DNA from: DASCOT01 sp965197275
GTDB lineage: Bacteria > Acidobacteriota > UBA890 > WLXD01
Assembly (NCBI GenBank): GCA_965197275.1
Contig: CBDAMQ010000004.1
Location: forward strand, 1 to 64,000
Reading direction: 5' to 3'
Length of the DNA stretch: 64,000 nucleotides
Part shown: piece by piece, positions 44,844-53,710 of the stretch
Position numbering within the stretch: the first letter of the stretch is position 1
How the letters are laid out: each line of letters starts with the position of its first letter
Notes under the pieces: generated by a model
Told to the model about the DNA's origin: nothing
Database searches by the model: none
What the model saw: the letters and a program-made list of their open reading frames with translations, nothing else
Position numbers and translations under genes: made by a program

Positions 44844-44862
44844 CATCTGTTACAGGCACTAG
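44840..44862. repeat. CTAG-flanked 15-bp remnant of family A
   Basis: CTAG, CATCTGTTACAGGCA, CTAG. The core is the outer end of the family A inverted repeat (in reverse orientation) with one base missing. The left CTAG supplies the stop of the terC-like gene and the right CTAG the stop of the deaminase gene on the other strand, so two convergent genes end 15 bp apart inside the remnant. Confidence 0.8.
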
Positions 44863-45350
44863 TGGCTCCGGCCAGCTGCTGGCCAGAAGCCGGAGTGGAT
44901 ACGCAGCCCGTCGTCTTCCATGACCGGTCCGATCACCTCGATGGTCCACCCGGCGGCCTCCCCCACATCGCGCAGCGACAAGCCACGATAGGGCTCGCCA
45001 ACAATCTTGGTCATCGACCGCGCGCCGACGCCGTACACCACCCGGGGCACGCCGGCCCAGTAGATCGCACCGGCACACATCAAGCACGGCTCGGTGCTGG
45101 TGTAGAGCGTGGCCTCGGTGAGCCCCTCAGGGCCGAGCGCTCCCCAGGCTGCTCGAATTAGCTCGATCTCCGCGTGGCGGGTGCCGTCGTTGCCGGTGTT
45201 CACCTGGTTGCAGGCTTCGAGCACGACCTCATCGGCACGCACGAGCAACGCTCCGAATGGGTGATTCCCCGACTCGACGGCTTCCTCTGCGAGCTCGTAG
45301 CAGCGCTGTACGAAGGCGCCATCGCGAAGCGTCGCTGCCGGGTCGTTCAT
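44859..45350 (-). CDS. Nucleoside/nucleobase deaminase (CDA superfamily; guanine deaminase-like)
   Basis: A 163-residue zinc deaminase. Zinc and catalytic residues are in RHAEIELI (His59, Glu61) and STEPCLMCAGAIYWAGV (Cys89, Cys92). The length and the VYGVGARSM region resemble guanine deaminase (GuaD) and the wider tRNA adenosine deaminase-like group; the tRNA-binding C-terminal helix of TadA is not evident. The likely role is purine salvage in the cytosol. The stop codon lies in the CTAG repeat shared with the terC-like gene. Confidence 0.88.
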   Translation of the reverse strand: MNDPAATLRDGAFVQRCYELAEEAVESGNHPFGALLVRADEVVLEACNQVNTGNDGTRHAEIELIRAAWGALGPEGLTEATLYTSTEPCLMCAGAIYWAGVPRVVYGVGARSMTKIVGEPYRGLSLRDVGEAAGWTIEVIGPVMEDDGLRIHSGFWPAAGRSH

Positions 45351-45432
45351 GCCCAGGACCCGACGCCGCTCCCGGTGCTCCTGCTTGTTAGCAGGATGAT
45401 GCTCGCTGGAGCATCAACCACCGTCGCAAACA

Positions 45433-47622
45433 CTACTCGCCGCGTGCATAGACGACCGCCTGCTCTTCGACTCGATTGCCGCTCGACGTGTCGATTATGC
45501 GCGACCACAGCCGCGCGGCACCGGGGCGCACGATCGTCGGTACTCGGGCGCGTATGAGAACGCTGGTGGCGTTCGTCGCCTGGTCGTGGGCACTACCGAG
45601 AACGGAGACATCGCGCAGCGGGTATACATCGCCTTCGAGAATGCCTTCCTCGATCTCTAGAACCACCCCGGCGGTAACCTCATCGGTGGCCTGGTCGCGG
45701 GACACGTCGAACGCCGTCACGAGCAATAGAAAGGACTCTCCCAGGACGAGCTCGGGAGCCGCCACCGGAACCAATCGACGGCCAGCAAAGTCAAACGGGT
45801 CGAAGCCCGGATCTGCTTCCGGCAGTGGGGGCGCGTCGGAGTCTGAGACCACGAGGGGCCGCACCAGGGTCAGCTCGTCGGTGTCCTCCGGGGCATAGAA
45901 GCGGCGCGTGATGCTGCTCAATCGACCCACTTCGGTCTCGCGCAGGAGCACGCGGAGCCGGCGATCTCCGGGAGGCACATCGACGAAATCCGCGTAACGG
46001 AAATTCTGCCCGACCATTGGACCGCGGGCGCGCATCCCGGCGACGTCCACCGCAACACGGCGCCGGAAGGAGTCGTGCGCGACCCCCTCGTCGTCGAGAG
46101 TGAAGGCCCCAATCTCGAGCTGCAGGCTGTCGTCGCCACGTTCGTTGGCCAACCGATCGAGCTCCTCGCCGCCGATCTGCAGCACCAGAGCAGCCCGGGT
46201 GGTATCGGCATCGGTCGGGAACGCGACCACCTGGACACGGAAATCGATCTCACGCCGATCGACGTCGTCGTTCATGAACTCGGCGAGCTGCAGCTGCCGC
46301 TGCATCTCGTTCATCTCGCGGTACTCCGGTGGAGGCGCCAGTCGAGTCGGTGCCGACACCAGATGGGCTCCCGGCCGGGCGACCTCGATCCTGAGTTCGA
46401 CCACATCCGGGTCAGCGGCCTCCTTGCGGTACGCGAGCATGTAGAAAGCGGCCGTCTTGGTCTCGATCTCTGCAAGCGCCACCGACAGGTCGTTCATGTT
46501 CCAGTTGGCGCTGCCATCGGTGCCTTCCACGAGCACGTTCAACGATTGGTGCCCCGTCCGTAACGACGCAAGCGCCGACCCGCCGTTCGTAGTGGCGGCG
46601 CTCCGCATCCGAGAGGCATCGTGAACCCCGGCGTCGCGCAGACCCGACGGGTCCACAGCGTGGATCACTGCGTCCGCGGCACGGAACTGCTCGATCAGCT
46701 CGGTCATGTTCTTGCGGATCTCCGAGCTACCGTAAAGCGCTTCCGGATCGTCGGCGGCGAAGCCCATGGGGCTGGCGGCGCGCGCCTCGGCAGCAGCACC
46801 GAGCTGGCCCAAGCTCTGGCCGGTGATAGCGCGATCGTCGAATCCGCGCGAGAACAGCACGACGTGCTTGCGCCCTTCGATGGCTTGCATCATCTCGCCG
46901 AAGCTGCGCATCTGCGCCGTATAGTTCGACACCGTGGCAACGTACTCGCGATACTCCATCGCATCGAGCTGCTCGAGCGCACCGCCGCCACCCGCCGGGC
47001 CGGCGGCAAGCTCTGCGAGGGCCTGCGTTACGGCCTCCTCGTTGGGTATCCCGCCGGTCGTCTGGTCGGTGGCACTGGCAAGACCCAGCGTGCCGATCGA
47101 TCGGCGCGCCTGCTCGTGGTTGCTTGTAAACGGCGTCAGCAGCTGGATACCGAACCGTGTCGCCGTCGCTACCGCCAGCAGATCCTCGCGATGGACCCGC
47201 TCCGTGACGAAGCCGAGCGCAGCTCGACGCGCCTCGAGGATGCCGCGCCGGGTGGTGAAATTGAGATCGAAGAAGATCAGAAAGTGACGTCGCGCCGCCA
47301 CCGGCCGCGGCGCGGCGTCGACGGAAGCAACAGCCGCCGGCCCCGTCTCCGGTCTGAGATCCACCTCATAGGTAATCTCTACTGGCCGTATCTCGCCGTC
47401 CACGAAGAGGCGGAAATCCTCAGCGGCGAGACCGGACACGAAGTTGCCGTCGTCGCCCTCGACGTTCACCTGTAGCTGGACGAGCTCCACCGTCGTGGTG
47501 AATTGCGGACGTTGCTGCGGGGCGCCGGCGACCAGGGCCGGGACGACGAGAATCGCCATCGCAGCAACGGACGGTCTGACCACCCGCCCGAGGCGCGAGA
47601 CGGAAAGCCGAGTACGACGCAC
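45433..47622 (-). CDS. Large secreted VWFA-related domain protein
   Basis: A 729-residue exported protein. I start at GTG 47622, which has AGGAGG five bases upstream and puts the signal segment (VAAMAILVVPALVAGAPQQ) at the N-terminus. An early beta domain (VELVQLQVNVEGDDGNFVSG, DFRLFVDGEIRPVEI) leads into a VWA-like fold with HFLIFFDLNFTTRRGI (degenerate MIDAS, DLN for DxS) and KHVVLFSRGFDDRAITG. This layout matches the VWFA-related proteins abundant in Acidobacteriota. The ligand and role are unknown, probably adhesion or assembly outside the cytoplasm. Confidence 0.85.
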   Translation of the reverse strand: MRRTRLSVSRLGRVVRPSVAAMAILVVPALVAGAPQQRPQFTTTVELVQLQVNVEGDDGNFVSGLAAEDFRLFVDGEIRPVEITYEVDLRPETGPAAVASVDAAPRPVAARRHFLIFFDLNFTTRRGILEARRAALGFVTERVHREDLLAVATATRFGIQLLTPFTSNHEQARRSIGTLGLASATDQTTGGIPNEEAVTQALAELAAGPAGGGGALEQLDAMEYREYVATVSNYTAQMRSFGEMMQAIEGRKHVVLFSRGFDDRAITGQSLGQLGAAAEARAASPMGFAADDPEALYGSSEIRKNMTELIEQFRAADAVIHAVDPSGLRDAGVHDASRMRSAATTNGGSALASLRTGHQSLNVLVEGTDGSANWNMNDLSVALAEIETKTAAFYMLAYRKEAADPDVVELRIEVARPGAHLVSAPTRLAPPPEYREMNEMQRQLQLAEFMNDDVDRREIDFRVQVVAFPTDADTTRAALVLQIGGEELDRLANERGDDSLQLEIGAFTLDDEGVAHDSFRRRVAVDVAGMRARGPMVGQNFRYADFVDVPPGDRRLRVLLRETEVGRLSSITRRFYAPEDTDELTLVRPLVVSDSDAPPLPEADPGFDPFDFAGRRLVPVAAPELVLGESFLLLVTAFDVSRDQATDEVTAGVVLEIEEGILEGDVYPLRDVSVLGSAHDQATNATSVLIRARVPTIVRPGAARLWSRIIDTSSGNRVEEQAVVYARGE

Positions 47623-47697
47623 CGCAGCCTCCTGGACCCGTGCGGACGAGGGGGAGGGCGACCGGTGGTCGCCACGTCTCATATTATACGGGTACGA

Positions 47698-48162
47698 CTA
47701 GCGGCGCCTGTCTGACAGTCGGCGGTCGACGGACAGTCGTCCCGGCCCCAGAATCACCACACTGCTCATGATGATCAGGAACAGCAGCGCCCTCTCCGGA
47801 TCACCCGATGCTTGCAGTTCCTCGGCAGAGGGCGAGGCCAAGCCGAGCCAGGCGGCAAATCGCATGAGCGAGCGGTGGCGCAGGAATGACGCCGTGAACA
47901 TGGCCACTGCCGCAAGCGAAGCGCTGAGGCGCGTGTACAGTCCCAACGCGACGCACAAGCCGCCGACGAACTCGGTCAGCCCGAGGGCCCAAGCGAAAAC
48001 CACGGGCAGTGGGAATCCCAGCCCGCCGACCATGTTGACAAGCCAGTCGGCCTGCCCCGTGGTGAGCGCGTAGAACTTGGTCCACCCATGCGCGAACGCC
48101 AGCAAGAGACCCGCCATGCGCAGCAGTAGCACGGCGTAATCCGACAGTCGTGTGCGGTCCAT
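47698..48162 (-). CDS. DoxX-like membrane protein
   Basis: A 154-residue protein with four membrane helices. DoxX/DoxD-family features are the N-terminal LLLRMAGLLLAFAHGWTKF, FPLPVVFAWALGLTEFVGGLCVALGLYTRL and the later MFTASFLRH. Family members are membrane-bound and linked to respiratory or oxidoreductase functions; the activity here is not assigned. The end is strongly basic (RRLSDRRR). Confidence 0.87.
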   Translation of the reverse strand: MDRTRLSDYAVLLLRMAGLLLAFAHGWTKFYALTTGQADWLVNMVGGLGFPLPVVFAWALGLTEFVGGLCVALGLYTRLSASLAAVAMFTASFLRHRSLMRFAAWLGLASPSAEELQASGDPERALLFLIIMSSVVILGPGRLSVDRRLSDRRR

Positions 48163-48204
48163 AGGCTCATGGTAGCTTAGGCACCCGGATCTCGGAGGAT
48201 GCTC

Positions 48205-48465
48205 ATGATCGACCAGGAGTTGCTCGATATCCTGGCTTGCCCGGAAGACAAGACGCCGTTGCGGCTCGCTGACGAGAGCGAGCTGGCGAAGCTCAACGAA
48301 CAGGTCACCGCCGGCACGTTGACCAACCGCGGCGGAGACCTCGTGGAAGAGCCTGTCGAGGCGGGTCTGATCCGCGAGGACGGTCGCTACCTCTACGCTA
48401 TTCGCGACGATATTCCGATCATGCTCATCGACGAGGCAATCCCGCTGTCGCCGAGCGAAGGATAG
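48205..48465 (+). CDS. Trm112-like zinc-ribbon-type protein
   Basis: An 86-residue protein of the Trm112 family: IDQELLDILACPEDKTPLRL at the N-terminus and YLYAIRDDIPIMLIDEA at the end. Bacterial members have a degenerate metal site; here only one of the N-terminal cysteines (ACP) is visible. Trm112 proteins act as partners of methyltransferases in eukaryotes and archaea, and the bacterial role is unclear. I use ATG 48205 because the GGAGG site is six bases upstream; the ATG two codons earlier is too close. Confidence 0.88.
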   Translation: MIDQELLDILACPEDKTPLRLADESELAKLNEQVTAGTLTNRGGDLVEEPVEAGLIREDGRYLYAIRDDIPIMLIDEAIPLSPSEG

Positions 48466-48469
48466 TTCC

Positions 48470-48784
48470 ATGGGAACTGCGCCGCTGCAGGAGCTCCACC
48501 CACTGGAAATTCGCGAGCTACGCTTCAAATTGCAGCAGCAGATCTCCAGCCTCGAGGAGGGCGCCAACTCCAGCGACCTCGACCTGCAGGTCACGGACCT
48601 TCAGGAAGTCTGCCCGCACGCCCATCCAGAGGAATCGGAAGAGAAGGGTTGGCGCTGCCGCGATTGTGACTTGAACCGGCCGCCCGAACCCATCGTCGAG
48701 CCCGAAACGGCAGAGGCGGAAGAGCCCGAGCCCAGCGCCGAGCGCGCGGTGGCAGAGCCGGAGCCAGCAGGTACCCCGGCCTGA
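48470..48784 (+). CDS. Hypothetical protein with a small zinc-binding-like motif
   Basis: A 104-residue protein starting four bases after the Trm112-like stop, with AAGGA upstream. The middle has CPHAHPEESEEKGWRCRDCDLN, a possible zinc site of the type C-x2/3-H...C-x2-C. The N-terminal 35 residues are a helix (LEIRELRFKLQQQISSLE) and the tail is a Glu/Pro/Ala-rich low-complexity run (EPETAEAEEPEPS). No family is recognised. Confidence 0.7.
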   Translation: MGTAPLQELHPLEIRELRFKLQQQISSLEEGANSSDLDLQVTDLQEVCPHAHPEESEEKGWRCRDCDLNRPPEPIVEPETAEAEEPEPSAERAVAEPEPAGTPA

Positions 48785-48951
48785 AACGCGTCAACCCTGG
48801 GAGCTCCGACAGACGAAACGCAGATCGCACAATTCGGCGGCGCGGGCAGTGTAAAATTTCGGTTCGCTGCGAGTTGCCCGTGGCGCCCGTTGCAACGATC
48901 GCCTGCTGCCCGCAACCGTGCAGCTGAAGACCCACCACTCGAGGCAGACCC

Positions 48952-49113
48952 ATGGCCAAGGCCGGTAACCGCGTGCAGGTGAAGCTCAAGAGCACCGAGA
49001 GCCCGCACAAGTACTACACGACGAAGAACAAGCGAAACACGACCGAGCGCCTCGAGCTCAGGAAATACGATCCCGTCGTGCGCCGGCACGTGAACTATAA
49101 GGAAGAGAAGTAG
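48952..49113 (+). CDS. rpmG: 50S ribosomal protein L33
   Basis: A 53-residue basic protein: MAKAGNRVQVKLKSTESPH, then KYYTTKNKRNTTERLELRKYDP and VVRRHVNYKEEK. This is the ordinary L33 pattern (YxTxKNKRNxxxRLELKKYxPxxRxHVxYKExK). The zinc-coordinating cysteines of the C+ form are absent, so it is the C- (zinc-independent) type. It lies 40 bp before ileS; the 167 bp before it contain no clear promoter I can defend. Confidence 0.96.
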   Translation: MAKAGNRVQVKLKSTESPHKYYTTKNKRNTTERLELRKYDPVVRRHVNYKEEK

Positions 49114-49153
49114 CGACACGCCTCGGAACGCACGACAACGGCAGGCGGTTCCG

Positions 49154-52100
49154 ATGAAGTTCAACACGCCGCCATCCGAGATCTCGTTCCCGCGCATCGA
49201 GGAAGAGGTTCTCGAGCGCTGGGCGCAGCGGCGCATCTTCGAGCGCTCGATCGAGCAGCGCGACCCGGCGCGCTCCTACTCCTTCTACGATGGCCCGCCG
49301 TTCGCCACCGGGCTACCGCACTACGGTCATCTGCTCGTTGGCACGATCAAGGATGTCGTGGCCCGCTACCAGACCATGCGCGGTCACCGCGTGGAACGCC
49401 GCTTCGGCTGGGATTGCCACGGGTTGCCGGTGGAGTTCGAGGTCGAGAAACAGCTCGGCCTGAAAGGGCGCGCCGACATTGAGCAATACGGCATCGGCAA
49501 GTTCAACGAGACCTGCCGATCGATCGTGCTGCGCTATACCGATGAGTGGCGCCAGACGGTTACCCGTTTCGGGCGCTGGGTAGACTTCGACAACGACTAC
49601 AAGACCATGGACCTGTCGTTCATGGAGAGCGTTTGGAGCGTCTTCAAGACACTCTGGGACCGCGACCTGATCTACGAGGGCTACCGCGTCGTCCCCTACT
49701 CCTGGCGCATCGGCGCGCCGTTGTCCAACTTCGAGGCCAACCTCAACTACAAAGAGATCCAGGACCCTTCGATCACGGTGAAGTTCCGTGCTGACGATGG
49801 CCTGGTTCTACTGGCCTGGACGACCACACCCTGGACGCTGCCGGCAAATCTGGGGCTGGCGGTCGATCCCGATGCCGAATACGCCATCGTCGAGGAGCTC
49901 GACGACAACGGCGAGCCGCGAGGCGAGCAGATGGTGTTGCATGCCGAACGCCTCCCGGCCTACTGGCCGAACGATGAGGGAATTCGGCGGGTTGGCACGA
50001 TGGCGGGCTCGGAGCTGGCGACAAAGAGCTACGAGCCGCTGTTTCCGTTCTTCGCCGAGCGTAAGGCGGAGGGCGCCTTCCGGGTGCTGCCGGCGGCGTT
50101 CGTAACCGCCGAGAGCGGCACCGGCATCGTGCATACCGCACCGGCGTTCGGTGAGGACGATTTCGCTCTCGGTCGCGAGTTCGGCATCGAGCCCGCCGAT
50201 CCGGTGGACGGGGACGGCTGCTTCACGGAGCAGGCGCCGCCCTATGCGGGCCAGATGGTGAAGGACGCTAACAAGCAGATCATCGCCGACCTCAAGGCGG
50301 CCGGGAAGATCCTGCGTCACGATACCTACGTCCACAGCTATCCGTTCTGTTACCGCTCCGACACGCCGCTGATCTACAAGACGATCAGCGCCTGGTACGT
50401 GCGCGTGGAGGCCTTCAAGGACGAGCTGATCGCCGCCAACCAGCAGATTCGGTGGGTGCCGGAACATCTCAAGGACGGCCGCTTCGGCAAGTGGCTCGAG
50501 GGGGCTCGCGACTGGAACATCTCGCGCAACCGCTACTGGGGAAACCCGCTCCCGATCTGGCGCAACGAGGAAACCGGCGAGGCTGTCTGTATCGGCTCGC
50601 GCGATGAGCTCCAGCAGCTGTCCGGCGTTTCCATCGACGACCTCCACAAGCACATCGTCGACGACGTGGTGATCCCCTCGCCCAGCGGCCTGGGCGAGCT
50701 GCGCCGGGTTCCCGAGGTGCTCGACTGCTGGTTCGAGTCCGGGTCGATGCCATACGGCCAGGCGCACTACCCGTTCGACGACAAGGAGGCCTTCGAGGCC
50801 GGCTACCCGGCCGACTTCATCTGCGAGGCGCTCGACCAGACTCGCGGCTGGTTCTACACCCTGCTGGTGCTGTCGACCGCGCTGTTCGACAAGCCCGCCT
50901 TCAGGAACGTCGTCGTCAGCGGCCTGGTGCTGGCCGAAGACGGCCGCAAGATGTCCAAAAGCCTGAAGAACTACCCGGAGCCCACCGAGCTGGTCGACGA
51001 GTTCGGTGCCGATGCCATCCGCATCTATTTGCTGGATTCGCCGGTGCTGCGCGGCGAGGAAACGCGGTTCTCGCCCAACGGCGTACGCGAAATGGTCCGC
51101 CGGGTTCTGTTGCCATGGTGGAACAGCGTTTGCTTCCTGCAGACCTATGCGGCGGTCGACGGATGGGATCCGGAAACCGACGCCTGGACAACGGAGCCGA
51201 CGCATGAACTGGACGTGTGGATCGGCGCCAAGCTCGAAGAGCTCAAGGCTCAGGTCGAGGGCGAGATGGCTGCCTATCGGCTGTACCGCGTCGTCGATCC
51301 GCTGCTGGCGTTCCTGGACGATCTCACCAACTGGTACATCCGCCGCTCACGGCGTCGTTTCTGGAAGTCGGAGTCAGACGACGACAAGCGCAGCGCGTAC
51401 ACCACCCTGTATGGGGTGCTGCTCGAGTTCTCCGAGCTCATGGCGCCCTTCACGCCGTTCATGGCCGACTACGTGTACGAGATGTTGCGCGCCACGCCGG
51501 ACACGCTCGCCACCGACAGCGTTCACCTGCGGGACGTTCCCCGACGGCGAGAGCTGTCAACGAATGAGCAGGAGGTCGAAGGACGGATCGATCTCACCCG
51601 TGTCGTGTGTGAGATGGGCCGCAGCCTGCGGGCTCAGGCGAAGATTCGCAATCGCCAGCCGCTGCGGGCCATCCGAGTCGGCACGACAAGCCATCGTGAG
51701 GCCGAGTGGCTGCAAGCCAGCAACGAGGTCATCCTCGACGAGCTCAACATCAAGGGACTCGAGGTCATCGAAGATCCCACCCAGGTGGCGCGACCCGAGG
51801 TGGTCGCTAACATGCGCCAGCTCGGGTCGCGGCTCGGCGCCGAGGCCAAAAAGGTGGCCGCAGCACTGCGCGATCTGGACGCAGCAACGGCGCGGAGCCT
51901 GGCGTTCGGCGAATCGGTACTCGTCGCTGGCGTCGAGCTGTGCGCCGACGACGTCCAGGTCCGCATGCACCCGACCGACGAAGGATCGCTGGTCGCCGCG
52001 CAGGGTCATCTGGTAGTCGGGCTGGACCCACATATCGACGACGAGCTGCGCGCCGAGGGCATGGCCCGCGACCTCGTCAATCGCATCCAGCGGATGCGCA

Positions 52101-52312
52101 AGGAGCTCGATCTGCCGGTCGAGGCGCGGATCGAGGTCGGCCTGCAGGACGCCGCAGCAGAGATCCTTGCCGCGGTGGAGGCAAACCGCGGCATCGTCGA
52201 AGGAGAAACGCTCAGCAAGATCTGCGACGGTGGGCTGGCCTCCGCGGAGATCAGCAGGGAGCACGACCTCGACGGTCTTGCGGTAACCGTCGAGATCAGC
52301 CGCGTCGATTAG
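49154..52312 (+). CDS. ileS: Isoleucyl-tRNA synthetase, long (type 2) form
   Basis: A 1052-residue class I synthetase charging tRNA-Ile. The HIGH motif is PHYGH at 55-59 and KMSKS is at 599-603. The editing domain lies between them (TTPWTLPANLGLAVDPDAEY is its hallmark threonine-rich loop), and the C-terminal anticodon-binding part runs from about 690. The length exceeds the usual bacterial ~930 residues and lacks the C-terminal zinc cysteines; it fits the eukaryote-like type 2 IleS found in many bacteria and tolerant to mupirocin. It is preceded by rpmG. Confidence 0.97.
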   Translation: MKFNTPPSEISFPRIEEEVLERWAQRRIFERSIEQRDPARSYSFYDGPPFATGLPHYGHLLVGTIKDVVARYQTMRGHRVERRFGWDCHGLPVEFEVEKQLGLKGRADIEQYGIGKFNETCRSIVLRYTDEWRQTVTRFGRWVDFDNDYKTMDLSFMESVWSVFKTLWDRDLIYEGYRVVPYSWRIGAPLSNFEANLNYKEIQDPSITVKFRADDGLVLLAWTTTPWTLPANLGLAVDPDAEYAIVEELDDNGEPRGEQMVLHAERLPAYWPNDEGIRRVGTMAGSELATKSYEPLFPFFAERKAEGAFRVLPAAFVTAESGTGIVHTAPAFGEDDFALGREFGIEPADPVDGDGCFTEQAPPYAGQMVKDANKQIIADLKAAGKILRHDTYVHSYPFCYRSDTPLIYKTISAWYVRVEAFKDELIAANQQIRWVPEHLKDGRFGKWLEGARDWNISRNRYWGNPLPIWRNEETGEAVCIGSRDELQQLSGVSIDDLHKHIVDDVVIPSPSGLGELRRVPEVLDCWFESGSMPYGQAHYPFDDKEAFEAGYPADFICEALDQTRGWFYTLLVLSTALFDKPAFRNVVVSGLVLAEDGRKMSKSLKNYPEPTELVDEFGADAIRIYLLDSPVLRGEETRFSPNGVREMVRRVLLPWWNSVCFLQTYAAVDGWDPETDAWTTEPTHELDVWIGAKLEELKAQVEGEMAAYRLYRVVDPLLAFLDDLTNWYIRRSRRRFWKSESDDDKRSAYTTLYGVLLEFSELMAPFTPFMADYVYEMLRATPDTLATDSVHLRDVPRRRELSTNEQEVEGRIDLTRVVCEMGRSLRAQAKIRNRQPLRAIRVGTTSHREAEWLQASNEVILDELNIKGLEVIEDPTQVARPEVVANMRQLGSRLGAEAKKVAAALRDLDAATARSLAFGESVLVAGVELCADDVQVRMHPTDEGSLVAAQGHLVVGLDPHIDDELRAEGMARDLVNRIQRMRKELDLPVEARIEVGLQDAAAEILAAVEANRGIVEGETLSKICDGGLASAEISREHDLDGLAVTVEISRVD

Positions 52313-52321
52313 GCCAGCGCC

Positions 52322-52888
52322 CTAGCGAAGCTCGGCAACTTCATTCGGAGAAGGACTGGTGCCGGCTCCGTGTGCGTAGAGGCTGATCTCTGGCTCGTCA
52401 GCCGACAGCTCGAACTTGCCCTCGAACGCGAATCCCAGCTTCTCGAGCAGTCGAATCGACCGTTCGTTATCGGGCGACGTGATGGCCAGGACGCGCTCGA
52501 GCCGCAGAACCTCGGCAGCGTGCGTCATGACCCCGGTGGACGCCTCTACCGCATAGCCGCACGACCAGTATCGCGGCAGAAAGGCGAAACCGAGATCGGG
52601 ATCATCGAGCTCGTCACGCCGCAGCACTCCGGCAATCCCGATGGCCGTATCGTCGGTCTTCAGGACTACCGCATTCAGACCGAAGCCGTGGCGCGCGTAG
52701 CTGTCGACAGGACCGTCCCGAACATAGCGACGAGCATCGGCCGCGGAGCGGACACCGCGATCGCCGATGTATCGGAGGAACGACGGCTCGTTCAACAGCT
52801 CGAGAATGAAGTCCGCGTCTGTCTCCGGCGACAGCCGCCGCAGCACCAATCGCTCGGTCTCGACGACGACAGCGTCACTCAAGGGCAC
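52322..52888 (-). CDS. GNAT family N-acetyltransferase (RimJ/RimL-like)
   Basis: A 188-residue acetyltransferase. Features are ETERLVLRRLSPETDADFI at the N-terminus, the acetyl-CoA binding strand-turn FAFLPRYWSCGYAVEAS (Q/RxxGxG-like) and NERSIRLLEKLGFAFEGKF, all as in the RimJ/RimL type that acetylates protein N-termini. The start is GTG 52888, inside a 16-bp-period duplication that repeats the GGGGGA ribosome site and the GTG. The target is unknown. Confidence 0.9.
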   Translation of the reverse strand: MPLSDAVVVETERLVLRRLSPETDADFILELLNEPSFLRYIGDRGVRSAADARRYVRDGPVDSYARHGFGLNAVVLKTDDTAIGIAGVLRRDELDDPDLGFAFLPRYWSCGYAVEASTGVMTHAAEVLRLERVLAITSPDNERSIRLLEKLGFAFEGKFELSADEPEISLYAHGAGTSPSPNEVAELR

Positions 52889-52913
52889 CGTCCCCCAGAG
52901 GCACCGTCCCCCA
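52884..52913. repeat. 16-bp-period duplication of the GNAT ribosome site and start codon
   Basis: GGCACCGTCCCCCA occurs at 52884-52897 and again at 52900-52913. On the minus strand each copy reads GGGGGACGGTG, so a Shine-Dalgarno-like run and a GTG codon are duplicated. The upstream GTG is in another frame and ends within nine codons at TGA. Confidence 0.8.
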
Positions 52914-53045
52914 ACGACGATTCTCTACCCACGCGTCCATCTCACCGTGAACGTAGCCCAATTGGCCGTACAACGTCCGTCGGCCGGTAGGCGCTCGTAG
53001 CACGACGTCTGTTCTTCGTATCGCTGGATGTGTATCGTGATGTGT

Positions 53046-53240
53046 ATGCGTACCAACATAGACCTTGATGATGAACTGGTCGCCGAGGCCCAGGAGCTGA
53101 CGGGCATCAACACGAAGCGCGGTGTGGTGCACGAGGCCCTGCGCGTGCTGATCGCATCGCGGAAACGACTTCCGTTGTCGGATCTCGTCGGCAAGGTGCG
53201 ATTTGCACCGGGATACGACTACAAGGGCGCGCGGCGCTGA
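53046..53240 (+). CDS. vapB: VapB-type antitoxin
   Basis: A 64-residue protein with the ribbon-helix-helix pattern MRTNIDLDDELVAEAQELTG and a short acidic/aromatic tail (RFAPGYDYKGARR) expected to wrap the toxin. I start at ATG 53046; two further in-frame ATG codons lie just upstream (53040 and the region at 53028) and cannot be excluded. It would bind and neutralise the PIN-domain toxin encoded directly downstream and repress the pair's transcription. Confidence 0.88.
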   Translation: MRTNIDLDDELVAEAQELTGINTKRGVVHEALRVLIASRKRLPLSDLVGKVRFAPGYDYKGARR

Positions 53241-53665
53241 ATGTCGCGGGCAGGACCCCGACCGTAGTCGTCATCGATACCTCGGTGCTGATCGCCTACG
53301 TGACGGATGAACGTCGCTCAGCTGTCGCCGCCATGCAACGGCTGGAATCCCACGGGACGCCGTACTGGATCCCAGAGCTCTGCTGTCAGGAGCTCCTGCA
53401 GGGGGCGCTCGACGAATCCGAGTGGCAGCTCCTCGAGTTGTACCTCACGACCCAGAACATACTTACCGCGCGGCGTGTCTGGAACACGCACCGGGATGCC
53501 GCCCGCATCTACTTCGATTGCCGCCGGGCAGGCATCACCATCGGGTCGACCGTCGACTGCATCGTCGCGCAGCAAGTGCTGGATGCGGACGGTGTCTTGC
53601 TCCACGACGACGCCGACTTCGAGCGCATCCAGAAGGTGCGACCGTTGAGAACGCTCGACGTCTGA
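53237..53665 (+). CDS. vapC: VapC-type PIN-domain ribonuclease toxin
   Basis: A PIN-domain protein: VVVIDTSVLIAYV (first catalytic Asp), PELCCQELLQGALDE (Glu), DCRRAGITIGSTVDCIVAQQV (Asp in VDC) and LLHDDADFERI (last Asp). Such toxins cleave tRNA or rRNA. The frame has no ATG, GTG or TTG upstream of the essential IDTS; the only candidate is CTG at 53237, which overlaps the vapB stop as CTGA. Alternatively the ATG at 53241 is the start and one base is missing between it and 53265. The GTG at 53285 would delete the first catalytic Asp. Confidence 0.85.
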   Translation: MNVAGRTPTVVVIDTSVLIAYVTDERRSAVAAMQRLESHGTPYWIPELCCQELLQGALDESEWQLLELYLTTQNILTARRVWNTHRDAARIYFDCRRAGITIGSTVDCIVAQQVLDADGVLLHDDADFERIQKVRPLRTLDV

Positions 53666-53710
53666 AAGCGACATCGTCGAGGTCGCGACCGCTATCGCAC
53701 CGAAGGTGGA

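Noticed and set aside
49808..51205. Long minus-strand open frame opposite ileS
   Set aside because: It is a shadow of the ileS codons: high GC opens the antisense frame, the product is rich in R, V, D and G without any domain, and no ribosome site precedes it.
53285..53665. GTG at 53285 as the vapC start
   Set aside because: It would remove VVVIDTS and with it the first catalytic aspartate of the PIN domain, so translation must begin upstream.
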